The translations under genes were made by a program, and so were the position numbers. From JBEVEP01 sp040512755 (GTDB taxonomy: Bacteria > Pseudomonadota > Alphaproteobacteria > Rhizobiales > Rhizobiaceae): a DNA stretch of 5,876 nucleotides. Shown in pieces: positions 1 through 5,686 of the stretch. The notes below the pieces were generated by a model, which did no database searches, was not told the origin of the DNA, and worked only from the letters and a program-made list of their open reading frames with translations. The number at the start of each line of letters is the position of its first letter. The first letter of the stretch is position 1. Location of the stretch: assembly GCA_040512755.1 (NCBI GenBank), contig JBEVEP010000310.1:1-5876 (forward strand), in the 5' to 3' direction.

Positions 1-240
1 TTCAGCGGGCAGTGGGGGCTCGGTGACTGAACTCGCCGACGTGAGACGTGGCGCGGGTCCGAACCCACAATCAGGGCCCCGGGGCCACCATGATTGCGGC
101 GTGTCCATGGCACGATCGTCGCGTAGCTGATTAGGATATGGCGAGGACGGCGCTCCCGTTCTGCGCGCGTGTTGTGTTTGCAATGCATGGTCTCATGGCT
201 TCTGCTGGTTTGATGCCCCCCAAAGATAGGCGCGGGTTGA
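1..240. other. Region with no supported gene
   Basis: I find no convincing gene on either strand. Plus-strand frames are short; one is open from the window edge to a stop near 130 but has no recognisable protein character. A minus-strand frame runs from an ATG at 188 to the left edge, but its Arg/His/Pro-rich product matches no family I know. The stretch contains a perfect 12-base palindrome, GGCCCCGGGGCC (75-86), and a small GGGT/ACCC stem (55-66), neither followed by a T-run. LysR regulators often face a divergent target gene; none is visible here, so any target would lie outside the window or has been lost. Confidence 0.5.
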
Positions 241-245
241 GTATG

Positions 246-264
246 TGATAATGTGCTATAATCA
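246..264. promoter_or_regulatory. LysR-type operator box 1 (TGAT-N11-ATCA)
   Basis: TGAT at 246-249 and ATCA at 261-264 form an inverted repeat with exactly 11 bases between, so the T at 249 and A at 261 make the T-N11-A signature of LysR-type binding sites. The box is centred at 255 and covers the -10 hexamer, so bound protein would be expected to affect RNA polymerase directly. That the adjacent regulator binds here is inferred. Confidence 0.5.
254..262 (+). promoter_or_regulatory. Extended -10 promoter of the lysR gene
   Basis: TGCTATAAT combines a consensus TATAAT (257-262) with an upstream TG at 254-255, the extended -10 pattern that tolerates a poor -35. The best -35-like element, TTGAGT at 237-242, is only 14 bases away, shorter than usual. 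The predicted transcript start is near 269, giving an untranslated leader of about 27 bases. The region is noticeably AT-richer than its surroundings. Confidence 0.55.
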
Positions 265-273
265 GCATGAGCC

Positions 274-290
274 TGTTAGATGAGCTAACA
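274..290. promoter_or_regulatory. LysR-type operator box 2 (perfect 6-bp dyad)
   Basis: TGTTAG (274-279) and CTAACA (285-290) are perfect inverted repeats separated by five bases. Within the dyad, T276 and A288 give a T-N11-A match centred at 282, 27 bases from the centre of box 1. The site lies between the predicted transcript start and the ATG at 296 and overlaps the only weak Shine-Dalgarno candidate (GAG, 282-284). This placement fits repression of its own gene by the LysR protein; binding is not demonstrated. Confidence 0.6.
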
Positions 291-295
291 AATAC

Positions 296-1186
296 ATGCA
301 GAACTTCAACGACCTTGCCGCGTTCGCGACTGTTGCCCGGGAACGGAGCTTCACCCGCGCCGCGGCCAAGTTGGGTGTTTCGCCTTCGGCGCTGAGTCAG
401 ACCATTCGTAACCTTGAGGAGCGTATCGGGCTGCGGCTCCTGACCCGGACCACACGCAGTGTCGCGCCGACCGAGGCTGGCGAACGCCTGCTGCTCACCG
501 TGGCTCCCCGCTTCGAGGAAATCGAGGCCGAGCTGGCCACCTTGAACGAGCTACGCGACAAACCGGCCGGAACCATCCGCATCACCGCCGGCGAGCACCC
601 GGCGATGTCCGTGCTGCAGCCGGCGCTCAAGCGGTTTCTGCCGGATTATCCGGACATCCAGGTCGAGATCATTGTCGACTACGGCCTGACTGACATCGTC
701 GCGCAGGGCTACGACGCCGGCGTGCGCATGGGCGAGCAGGTGGCGAAGGACATGGTGGCTCTACGTATCGGGCCGGACATCCGCATGGCAGTGGTAGGTT
801 CACCGGCTTACTTCGAGCGGTTCCCGGTCCCGCGCACTCCGCAGGACCTCACCGCGCACAAGTGCATCAACATGCGGCTGCCAACCCACGGCGGACTGTT
901 TCCATGGGGCCTCGAGAAAGAAGGCCGCGAGGTTAAGGTACGGGGCGACGGTCAGCTGGTCTTCAACAATGTGGGCATGCGCCTGAGTTCAGCCCTGGAC
1001 GGCCTGGGCGTTGCCTACATCCCGGAAGACCAGGTTCTTCCCGACGTCGCGCAAGGGCGGTTGGTCCGGGTCCTGGAGGACTGGTGCCCGTACTTCCCCG
1101 GCTATCATCTTTACTACCCGAGCCGTCGTCACACGTCGCCGGCCCTATCCATGCTGGTGGAGGTTTTGCGTTACCGAACCGGCTAA
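296..1186 (+). CDS. LysR-family transcriptional regulator
   Basis: This is a complete 296-residue LysR-type regulator, the normal length for the family. Residues 1-64 form the winged helix-turn-helix, with the typical run RSFTRAAAKLGVSPSALSQ followed by a linker-helix segment and the RTTRSVAPTEAGERLL signature. Residues 93-293 form the periplasmic-binding-protein-like effector domain, starting at GTIRITAGE and including the late GLGVAYIPEDQV element. The style is that of the CrgA-like branch. It would act as a cytoplasmic tetramer sensing a small molecule that cannot be named from sequence. The ATG at 296 is chosen because the helix-turn-helix begins only a few residues in; its ribosome site is weak. 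The promoter and two dyad boxes just upstream suggest autoregulation. No target gene is evident, and the phasin gene is 380 bases downstream. Confidence 0.95.
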   Translation: MQNFNDLAAFATVARERSFTRAAAKLGVSPSALSQTIRNLEERIGLRLLTRTTRSVAPTEAGERLLLTVAPRFEEIEAELATLNELRDKPAGTIRITAGEHPAMSVLQPALKRFLPDYPDIQVEIIVDYGLTDIVAQGYDAGVRMGEQVAKDMVALRIGPDIRMAVVGSPAYFERFPVPRTPQDLTAHKCINMRLPTHGGLFPWGLEKEGREVKVRGDGQLVFNNVGMRLSSALDGLGVAYIPEDQVLPDVAQGRLVRVLEDWCPYFPGYHLYYPSRRHTSPALSMLVEVLRYRTG

Positions 1187-1377
1187 CTGAATGCTGCGCC
1201 TGCCGAACCTCGCCCTTCACTGAAAAACATCTGAAACTAGACTGTCCGTATTGGGCCCAAGTTCGGTCATTGCTGAGCAGATATCGAATGACTGGTCGTG
1301 GCGCAACCACGCCGTTCCTGAGCCGATCGGCTTAACCCGAAACTGCCCTCGCACGTGCGAAGAGGTGGTGGCGAAGG

Positions 1378-1430
1378 CTGCGGAACAGATTCCGCCGGAC
1401 GGAAAAAAGCTTGCGACGAGAATTCCGCAG
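1378..1430 (+). repeat. Mutually exclusive stems in the phasin leader
   Basis: CTGCGGAA (1378-1385) is perfectly complementary to TTCCGCAG (1423-1430), giving an 8-bp long-range stem. The inner part of the same left arm, GCGGAA (1380-1385), is also complementary to TTCCGC (1390-1395), giving a 6-bp hairpin with a four-base CAGA loop. Only one can form at a time. This could be a regulatory leader, a protein-binding dyad, or chance in GC-rich DNA; no function is shown. Confidence 0.35.
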
Positions 1431-1498
1431 CGCCTATGCTTGCTGTGCGGTTCCTGAGAGAGGCTGGGGCTAGAAGAAATCTCACCGCCGCGATTACG

Positions 1499-1514
1499 CC
1501 GGGAGGCTTCCCGG
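1499..1514 (+). repeat. GC-rich hairpin upstream of the phasin gene
   Basis: CCGGGA (1499-1504) and TCCCGG (1509-1514) form a 6-bp stem around the loop GGCT. It ends 36 bases before the ribosome-binding site of the phasin gene. No T-run follows, so it is not an intrinsic terminator. It may be an operator dyad or an mRNA structure near the 5' end of the transcript. Confidence 0.35.
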
Positions 1515-1566
1515 GCTCAGGTCAACAGTGTCGCACTCAGGCTACTTTTAAGGGAGACGTGATTCG

Positions 1567-1980
1567 ATGCCCAACAGTGCCCAGACAACCACCCAGCCAG
1601 ACCTGTTTGCTTCGGCGGTCCCACTGATGGCCAACGGCCAGAAACTCGTTTTTTCGGTCACCCGGCTGCAGGGGCATGCCTTTACCTCCATGATGCGCTA
1701 CCAGATCGAGACACTCGGTTTCCTCAAGCGCCGCTATGAGCAGGACGTCAAGCTTGTTGACGACCTCATTGCCACCGAGGACGTGAACAAGGCCGTCGAT
1801 ATCTGCGCCGGCTTCGTCGAGAAGGCGATGGCCGAGTATTCGGCTCAGGCCGGCAAGGTTGCCACCATGTCTTCGACGCTTGCATCCGAAGCGGCCGAGC
1901 GGATGCAGAAGGAGGCGGAGACAATCAGAGAGGACGTTGCGTCGGTCGGCCAAAAAATGGCAGAGGCGGCCACGGCGTGA
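1567..1980 (+). CDS. phaP: Phasin (PHA granule-associated protein)
   Basis: This 137-residue protein has the character of the alphaproteobacterial phasin family: an N-terminal stretch of about 20 polar residues, then almost continuous amphipathic alpha-helix rich in Ala, Glu, Gln and Met, with no cysteine-rich, membrane or signal segments. The core FLKRRYEQDVKLVDDLI (residues 52-68), followed by a run of the type FVEKAMAEYSAQAGKVA (82-98), is typical. Phasins coat PHA granules in the cytoplasm, limit granule coalescence and can stimulate the synthase. A good ribosome site, AGGGAG (1551-1556), lies 10 bases before the ATG. The neighbouring downstream phaC supports the assignment, and a terminator 66 bases after the stop makes this a single-gene unit. 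Phasins diverge quickly, so the symbol is given by family and context rather than by orthology. Confidence 0.88.
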   Translation: MPNSAQTTTQPDLFASAVPLMANGQKLVFSVTRLQGHAFTSMMRYQIETLGFLKRRYEQDVKLVDDLIATEDVNKAVDICAGFVEKAMAEYSAQAGKVATMSSTLASEAAERMQKEAETIREDVASVGQKMAEAATA

Positions 1981-2045
1981 GCGGCGCCGGGCCAATGGAT
2001 GCGACCGCCTGATGGTGGCGGACCCGCGTGCGAACTGCACGTTTC

Positions 2046-2073
2046 GTCGGGGGCTCTACGCTCCCGGCTTTTT
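2046..2073 (+). terminator. Intrinsic terminator after the phasin gene
   Basis: The arms 2046-2054 and 2060-2068 pair over nine positions, two of them G-U, around the five-base loop TCTAC. Five T residues follow (2069-2073). It starts 66 bases after the phasin stop and points in the same direction. It should uncouple phasin transcription, which is usually strong, from phaC. Confidence 0.7.
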
Positions 2074-2339
2074 GTTGTCGAATGCTTCGTACAGCCACGC
2101 GGGCAGCGCCGGGACTGTCCCCCGAGCCTCGTCATGCCCCGCCGGACCGTTGGTGGGAGGCTTTTCCTGGAAGCACGGAAACAACACCAAATTCGTTATT
2201 TCAGGCCCTGTCATGCAACTATCGAGTGAATTCGGACCGGACATGCTATGGCCGCGGAAGCCAACGCATATGCTGAGCAAAGCAATGCGCGACGCCTCCC
2301 GTTCGCAAGCGGCCTACAACCCTTGGCAGGAGAGACCTG
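2074..2339. other. phaC leader region
   Basis: This stretch separates the phasin terminator from phaC. Several ORFs overlap it, but their products lack family resemblance. Because the terminator closes the upstream unit, a phaC promoter is expected here; I see no good -35/-10 pair. TGCTATGG around 2244-2251 is a poor extended -10 candidate. A short frame ending on the phaC start is listed separately. The phaC ribosome site AGGAGA (2328-2333) sits at the right-hand end. Confidence 0.45.
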
Positions 2340-2340
2340 A
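2248..2340 (+). CDS. Possible 30-residue leader ORF overlapping phaC
   Basis: An ATG at 2248 opens a 30-codon frame whose TGA overlaps the phaC ATG as TGATG (2338-2342), the arrangement used for translational coupling. The product begins MAAEANAYAEQ and has no signal peptide or known motif. Against it, no Shine-Dalgarno precedes the ATG and phaC has its own strong site (AGGAGA, 2328-2333), which lies inside this frame. It may be a real coupling ORF or a chance open frame. Confidence 0.2.
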   Translation: MAAEANAYAEQSNARRLPFASGLQPLAGET

Positions 2341-4190
2341 TGGCTTCACTTGAACCACGAAGGCCACGGCAGGCAGCCAAAGGGCACCGGAAAACCACCC
2401 CCGCCCGGCTGGCGTCCCGAAAGGTTGCGGCGAGGCCCGCCCCTGCCCATTCCGACGAGTGGGAAAGCGAAAGCACCTATCGCATCGCCGACCGTCAGTT
2501 CCACGCCGCTCTCGCAGCCTTCACCCTTGGCTTCTCACCGATCAGCCTGCTGAAGGCCTGGCAGGACTGGATGCTTCACCTTGCCATTGCACCTGGCAAA
2601 CAGCAGGAAATCGCGACCAAGGGGATAGAGACGCTGGCGCGCCTGCAGCAGTTCCTGGCTGCCTTCGCGTTGAGCGGCGACAAGGCCGAGCCCCGTGTTC
2701 GTCCATTGCCGCAGGACCAGCGTTTTCAGCATGTTGGCTGGCAAACTTTTCCGTTCAGTTTCATCCACCAATCCTTCCTACTCACGCAGGAATGGTGGCA
2801 CGATGCCCTGGTCGGTGTGCCCGGGGTGACCATGCGGCATGAACGTATGGTCGAATTCTACGGCCGGCAGTTCCTCGATATGCTCTCGCCGGCAAACTTC
2901 CTCGCGACTAACCCCGAGATCATCGAGAAAACGATCCGGGAAAGGGGAAGCAATCTGGTCCGCGGGCTTGATCATCTGATCGATGACATGGAGCGCTTCA
3001 TTTGCAAGGAGCGACCCGCGGGCGCGGAGGCCTTCAAGGTGGGCGTGAATCTGGCTGTCACCCCCGGCGCGGTGGTTTTCCGCAATGAGTTGATCGAGCT
3101 GATCCAGTACCAACCCACGACTGACAAGGTCCGGGTCGAGCCGATCCTGATCGTGCCGGCGTGGATCATGAAGTACTACATCCTCGATCTGTCCCCACAG
3201 AACTCGCTGGTCCGGTACCTCGTGGAGCACGGCTTTACCGTCTTCTGCATCTCCTGGCGCAATCCCGGGCGTGCGCAGCGCGACATTTCGCTGGGCGACT
3301 ATCGCCGGCTCGGCGTCATGGCGGCTCTGGAGGCGATCGAGGCAATCACCGGAGCCCAGCGCGTCCATGCAGCCGGCTATTGTCTGGGCGGGACACTGCT
3401 GGCGATTGCGGCCGCCGCCATGGCGCGGGACGGCGATGCGCGGCTGGCAAGCGTTTCGCTGTTGGCAGCCCAGGTCGATTTCGACGAGCCAGGGGAACTG
3501 GGCCTGTTCATCGACGAGAGCCAGGTGTCATTTCTCGAGGACATGATGTGGCAAGAGGGCTTCCTGGACCAGCACCGGATGGCCGGTACCTTCCAGATGC
3601 TGCGTTCACAGGATCTGGTCTGGTCGCGTCTCGTTCGCGAATATCTGATCGGCCACCGGCCCCCATTCACGGACCTCATGGCCTGGAACGTTGATGCCAC
3701 GCGCATGCCCTATCGCATGCACTCGCAATACTTGCGCAGCCTGTTTCTCAATAATGATTTGTCGCGGGGGCGCTTCAAAGTCGGTGGCCGCGTCATTCAC
3801 ATCGAACACATTCGGGCGCCTGTCTTTGCGGTGGCAACGGTCAGCGACCACGTCTCGCCGTGGCGGTCGGTGTTCAAGCTCACCCGACTCCTCGACACGG
3901 ATCTAACCTTTGTGCTGACAACCGGCGGTCACAATGCGGGGATCGTCGCGGAGCCGGGCCGACCGCGCCGGGCGTTCCGGGTCCTTGAGCATGGTGCGAA
4001 AGACCCACCGCTCGACCCGGCTGCGTGGGCATCCTCCGCGCACGAGACGGCGGGCTCCTGGTGGCAGGTCTGGACCGATTGGCTCATAAGCCGGTCAGAC
4101 GGCGAGGCAGAACCGCCCCCGCTGGGCCACGAGGGGCGCGTATTTGCGCCGCTTTGTCCGGCTCCCGGCGCCTATGTGCACGAGTCGTAG
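2340..4190 (+). CDS. phaC: Class I poly(3-hydroxyalkanoate) synthase
   Basis: This 616-residue enzyme polymerises (R)-3-hydroxyacyl-CoA, usually short-chain units such as 3-hydroxybutyryl-CoA, into PHA at the granule surface, releasing CoA. Residues 1-46 are a basic, Ala/Pro-rich leader. Residues 50-91 match the PHBC_N-type segment. The PhaC N-terminal domain follows, then an alpha/beta-hydrolase core. The hallmark PAWIMKYYILDLSP lies at 273-286 and the modified lipase box GYCLGG at 346-351. The catalytic triad is Cys348, Asp503 (in VSDHVSPW) and His531 (in GGHNAG). The 28-residue Asp-His spacing equals that of the Cupriavidus necator enzyme (Asp480, His508). Trp449-Asn450 sit in the conserved D-x-x-x-W-N element. 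At 616 residues it is somewhat longer than typical class I enzymes because of its N-terminus. The ATG is preceded by AGGAGA six bases upstream. No phaE or phaR subunit gene adjoins, which supports class I. Confidence 0.96.
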   Translation: MASLEPRRPRQAAKGHRKTTPARLASRKVAARPAPAHSDEWESESTYRIADRQFHAALAAFTLGFSPISLLKAWQDWMLHLAIAPGKQQEIATKGIETLARLQQFLAAFALSGDKAEPRVRPLPQDQRFQHVGWQTFPFSFIHQSFLLTQEWWHDALVGVPGVTMRHERMVEFYGRQFLDMLSPANFLATNPEIIEKTIRERGSNLVRGLDHLIDDMERFICKERPAGAEAFKVGVNLAVTPGAVVFRNELIELIQYQPTTDKVRVEPILIVPAWIMKYYILDLSPQNSLVRYLVEHGFTVFCISWRNPGRAQRDISLGDYRRLGVMAALEAIEAITGAQRVHAAGYCLGGTLLAIAAAAMARDGDARLASVSLLAAQVDFDEPGELGLFIDESQVSFLEDMMWQEGFLDQHRMAGTFQMLRSQDLVWSRLVREYLIGHRPPFTDLMAWNVDATRMPYRMHSQYLRSLFLNNDLSRGRFKVGGRVIHIEHIRAPVFAVATVSDHVSPWRSVFKLTRLLDTDLTFVLTTGGHNAGIVAEPGRPRRAFRVLEHGAKDPPLDPAAWASSAHETAGSWWQVWTDWLISRSDGEAEPPPLGHEGRVFAPLCPAPGAYVHES

Positions 4191-4196
4191 CGGTTA

Positions 4197-4742
4197 GTGA
4201 CAATCAGCGTGAGGTCTCGAGAAAGGATGGTAAACTGGGGCGCTGCGGCTCTCGCGTCAGTCGGCCTCGCCGTGGGAGGCGTTCTGGGTCTGGTCGGAAC
4301 CTTCGCGCCATCCGCTTCCCTTCGTGGCCTGGCCTGGGGGATCGATGGGCTCGCTCTCGTCATGGCAAGCGCTCTGCTGGCCGTCCTGTACATCAGGAAA
4401 GGTCACGATATCGTCGCATCCGGTTTTCTCGTATTTGCGATCGGCCAGGGGCTGATCATCTCGGGTGCAGCGATGGAACTGGCGGCAAGCACTCCGAGCT
4501 TCGGAGCCGGGATTGGCCTTTGGGCGGTCGGTCTCTCGCTGATAAGCATACCAAACGTCTTTCCTCTCGTTGTACGCCTTCTCGGACTTGTCGCAGCGGC
4601 AATGCTCACGGTAACGGCCCTGCGGATTTTCGGCGGCGCCCCGATCCTGCCGACATCCTCTCCCTTGCCGTTCTTCGCCTATCCCTTTCTTGTCGCGACC
4701 TTGTTCGGCTGGATTTGGACCCTCGTTGGCCGCAGCGGCTGA
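4197..4742 (+). CDS. Six-helix membrane protein linked to phaC, function unknown
   Basis: This protein of up to 181 residues has about six hydrophobic helices, near residues 13-36, 45-66, 74-97, 104-119, 121-145 and 157-177, joined by very short loops. It has no enzyme motif and no cleavable signal peptide that I can see. A conserved-looking segment, LPTSSPLPFFAYPFLVATL (151-169), precedes the last helix. The frame opens with GTG at 4197, six bases after the phaC stop, so it is probably co-transcribed and perhaps translationally coupled. The start is uncertain: GTG 4209 and ATG 4227 are in frame, and the ATG has GAGG at 4211-4214, twelve bases before it. All three starts keep every helix. I cannot assign a family or function; the position suggests, without proving, a role tied to PHA metabolism. 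Confidence 0.8.
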   Translation: MTISVRSRERMVNWGAAALASVGLAVGGVLGLVGTFAPSASLRGLAWGIDGLALVMASALLAVLYIRKGHDIVASGFLVFAIGQGLIISGAAMELAASTPSFGAGIGLWAVGLSLISIPNVFPLVVRLLGLVAAAMLTVTALRIFGGAPILPTSSPLPFFAYPFLVATLFGWIWTLVGRSG

Positions 4743-4815
4743 TCCCGGGCGAGTTGTATGGGCCGGTGCAGCAGCCGCCGAATTTACTGTCGCTCGGCAT
4801 TGCCCTGCACCGACC

Positions 4816-5032
4816 ATGGTCTCGATCTTTCTGAACAGCAAAGGCGAAGAGGAACTCCAGCAGCGCATACTCAAGGAATGCGGCCAGGAGATCTCGCTCA
4901 GCGAACGGTGGCGAACAGCCAACAGCACGACCAGGAAATCGATCTTCTCGAAGGCGTCGTCTCCACTCGTGATGGAACGGTGGCGGGGAATACGTGTTCT
5001 ATCGGAAGCGGATCGATTCGATACGGGAGTGA
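4816..5032 (+). pseudogene. Small gene broken by two frameshifts (putative)
   Basis: Three successive frames read as one plausible hydrophilic helical protein of about 72 residues. From ATG 4816 the frame gives GEEELQQRILKECGQEISL and on to the SERWRTANS region. Near 4912-4920 the sensible reading moves to another frame (QQHDQEIDLLEGVVSTRDG). Near 4982-4988 it moves again to EYVFYRKRIDSIRE and a TGA at 5030-5032. Each change is explained by one missing base; the second could be one G lost from the run at 4985-4988. The final TGA lies only three bases before the next ATG, an operon-like spacing that supports the last frame. There is no good ribosome site before 4816 and I do not recognise the family. 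It could be true decay, assembly error or coincidence. Confidence 0.4.
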
Positions 5033-5035
5033 GAA

Positions 5036-5335
5036 ATGCCTAGACAACCAGAGTCCGGCACGCCGGGAACCACAGAGCGTGATCTGCCGAGTTCCGCGGA
5101 CGAAATGGAGCGAACACGTCGTCGCGCGTATGCGCTGTGGGAACGCGACGGAAGGCCAGAAGGCTCTGCTGACAGCTATTGGTACCAAGCAGAGCAGGAC
5201 ACACTCGAACCGGTGACTGCTCAGGCCCTCGCCGTGCGCACAGGTCTCAATATCGATGAGGCGCAGGATTTGATCGACCGGCTCGGCGCCGACTGGGAGC
5301 TGTTGGAGCAGGCGGCAGCAAGCCGGGGCGCATAG
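5036..5335 (+). CDS. DUF2934 protein with DUF3606-like C-terminus
   Basis: This 99-residue hydrophilic protein has a DUF2934 motif near residues 25-55, recognisable by RRRAYALWERDGRPEG and the following Trp and Ala-Glu positions. Residues 61-95 contain LAVRTGLNIDEAQDLIDRLG, which resembles the DUF3606 helix-turn pattern; this second match is less certain. Neither domain has a known activity. There is no signal peptide or membrane segment, so it is probably cytoplasmic. The start at 5036 is well supported by GGGAG (5025-5029) six bases upstream. It follows the apparent stop of a broken small gene by three bases and is followed at once, in the same frame, by a truncated enzyme remnant. Proteins with these domains are common in GC-rich proteobacteria and are often found beside stress or accessory genes; no role can be stated here. 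Confidence 0.85.
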   Translation: MPRQPESGTPGTTERDLPSSADEMERTRRRAYALWERDGRPEGSADSYWYQAEQDTLEPVTAQALAVRTGLNIDEAQDLIDRLGADWELLEQAAASRGA

Positions 5336-5562
5336 CTGGAGATCGATGGATTAGTAAAGAAGCCCCTAAACCTGTCGCTCGCCGATCTGCAGGCGCGGCC
5401 GCGCCAGGAGGTGGTTTTAACAGAGGAATGTTCGGCCAATCACGGTTTTCCATTTTTTACCGGCGGCATCGGTAACGTTCGCTGCGCGGCACGCCGCTCG
5501 CCGCCATTCTTGAAGAGGCAGGCGTGAAAGAAAACGGCATCGAAGTTGTCTTTTGGGGCACG
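5336..5562 (+). pseudogene. Remnant of a sulfite-oxidase-type molybdopterin oxidoreductase
   Basis: Reading on in frame after the preceding TAG gives LEIDGLVKKPLNLSLADL, then ECSANHGFPFFTGGIGNVR, the start of the Moco domain of the sulfite oxidase/SoxC family. The Cys codon at 5429-5431 corresponds to the molybdenum-ligating cysteine of the family's ECAGN-type motif. At about 5484 the frame breaks. Resuming one base earlier gives GTPLAAILEEAGVKENGIE and VVFWGT, the expected continuation. Adding one G at the TG of 5483-5484 would restore VRWRGTPL, the family pattern. Resemblance stops near 5562 and a stop follows at 5590-5592. Only about 75 of a usual 350-420 residues remain, without start, N-terminus, dimerisation domain or cofactor-binding completeness. 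It is not functional. Confidence 0.8.
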
Positions 5563-5569
5563 CGAGGGT

Positions 5570-5686
5570 TTAATCCCGGAGTTTCGCAATAAACCCCTCA
5601 AGCACCTTGATGGCTTCGGCTCGACAACGCCCCGCGCGCGTGGCGTCGGGAAACGCGGCACGGACGGCCAGTTCGCCTTCGATCGA
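5570..5686 (-). pseudogene. Coding-like minus-strand fragment, unidentified
   Basis: On the minus strand, downstream of the DoxX-like stop and in the same frame, lies a 38-codon open stretch ending with TAA (5572-5570). Its product contains GELAVRAAFPDATRAG and ends in the amphipathic AEAIKVLEGFIAKLRD, which looks more like protein than the other frames do. No start codon follows the DoxX-like TGA, so it cannot be translated alone as it stands. It may be the 3' end of a lost gene or a chance frame. I do not recognise the family. Confidence 0.22.

Larger units (their letters stand above)
1187..1566. other. Intergenic region upstream of the phasin gene
   Basis: This 380-base gap has no convincing coding frame; the short ORFs on both strands have low-complexity products unlike any family I know. 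It is rich in inverted repeats: a CGTGG/CCACG hairpin with a five-base loop (1297-1311), two perfect 12-base palindromes, AGCCGATCGGCT (1321-1332) and TCGCACGTGCGA (1349-1360), and two stem systems listed separately. No T-run follows a hairpin, so I call no terminator for lysR. A weak promoter-like pair, TTCACT (1216-1221) and TAGACT (1238-1243) with 16-base spacing, would leave a leader of about 300 bases; a closer phasin promoter is not clear. Confidence 0.5.

Noticed and set aside
55..90. tRNA-like T-arm and CCA (GGGTCCGAACCC, then GCCACCA)
   Set aside because: No anticodon arm, D arm or matching acceptor stem can be built around it.
1..188. Minus-strand frame from ATG 188 open to the left edge, as a divergent LysR target
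   Set aside because: The product has no recognisable motif and there is no good ribosome site; the gap to the operator boxes is also long.
1187..1566. PhaR-type sites of the form CTGC-N3/4-GCAG before the phasin gene
   Set aside because: I searched by eye and found no such spaced pair; CTGC and GCAG occur only far apart.
1859..2353. 164-codon plus-strand ORF bridging the phasin and phaC genes
   Set aside because: It begins out of frame inside the phasin gene, crosses the terminator and reads as an Arg-rich, non-protein-like sequence.
2778..3368. 196-codon minus-strand ORF inside phaC
   Set aside because: It is an antisense shadow of a highly conserved PHA synthase region.
4257..4928. 223-codon minus-strand ORF
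   Set aside because: It lies antisense to the membrane protein; its product is a polar, low-complexity mirror of hydrophobic codons with no family resemblance and no ribosome site.
5392..5405. 14-base perfect palindrome GGCGCGGCCGCGCC
   Set aside because: It falls inside the molybdoenzyme remnant, where it encodes Ala-Arg-Pro-Arg, and is expected from GC-rich codon use.
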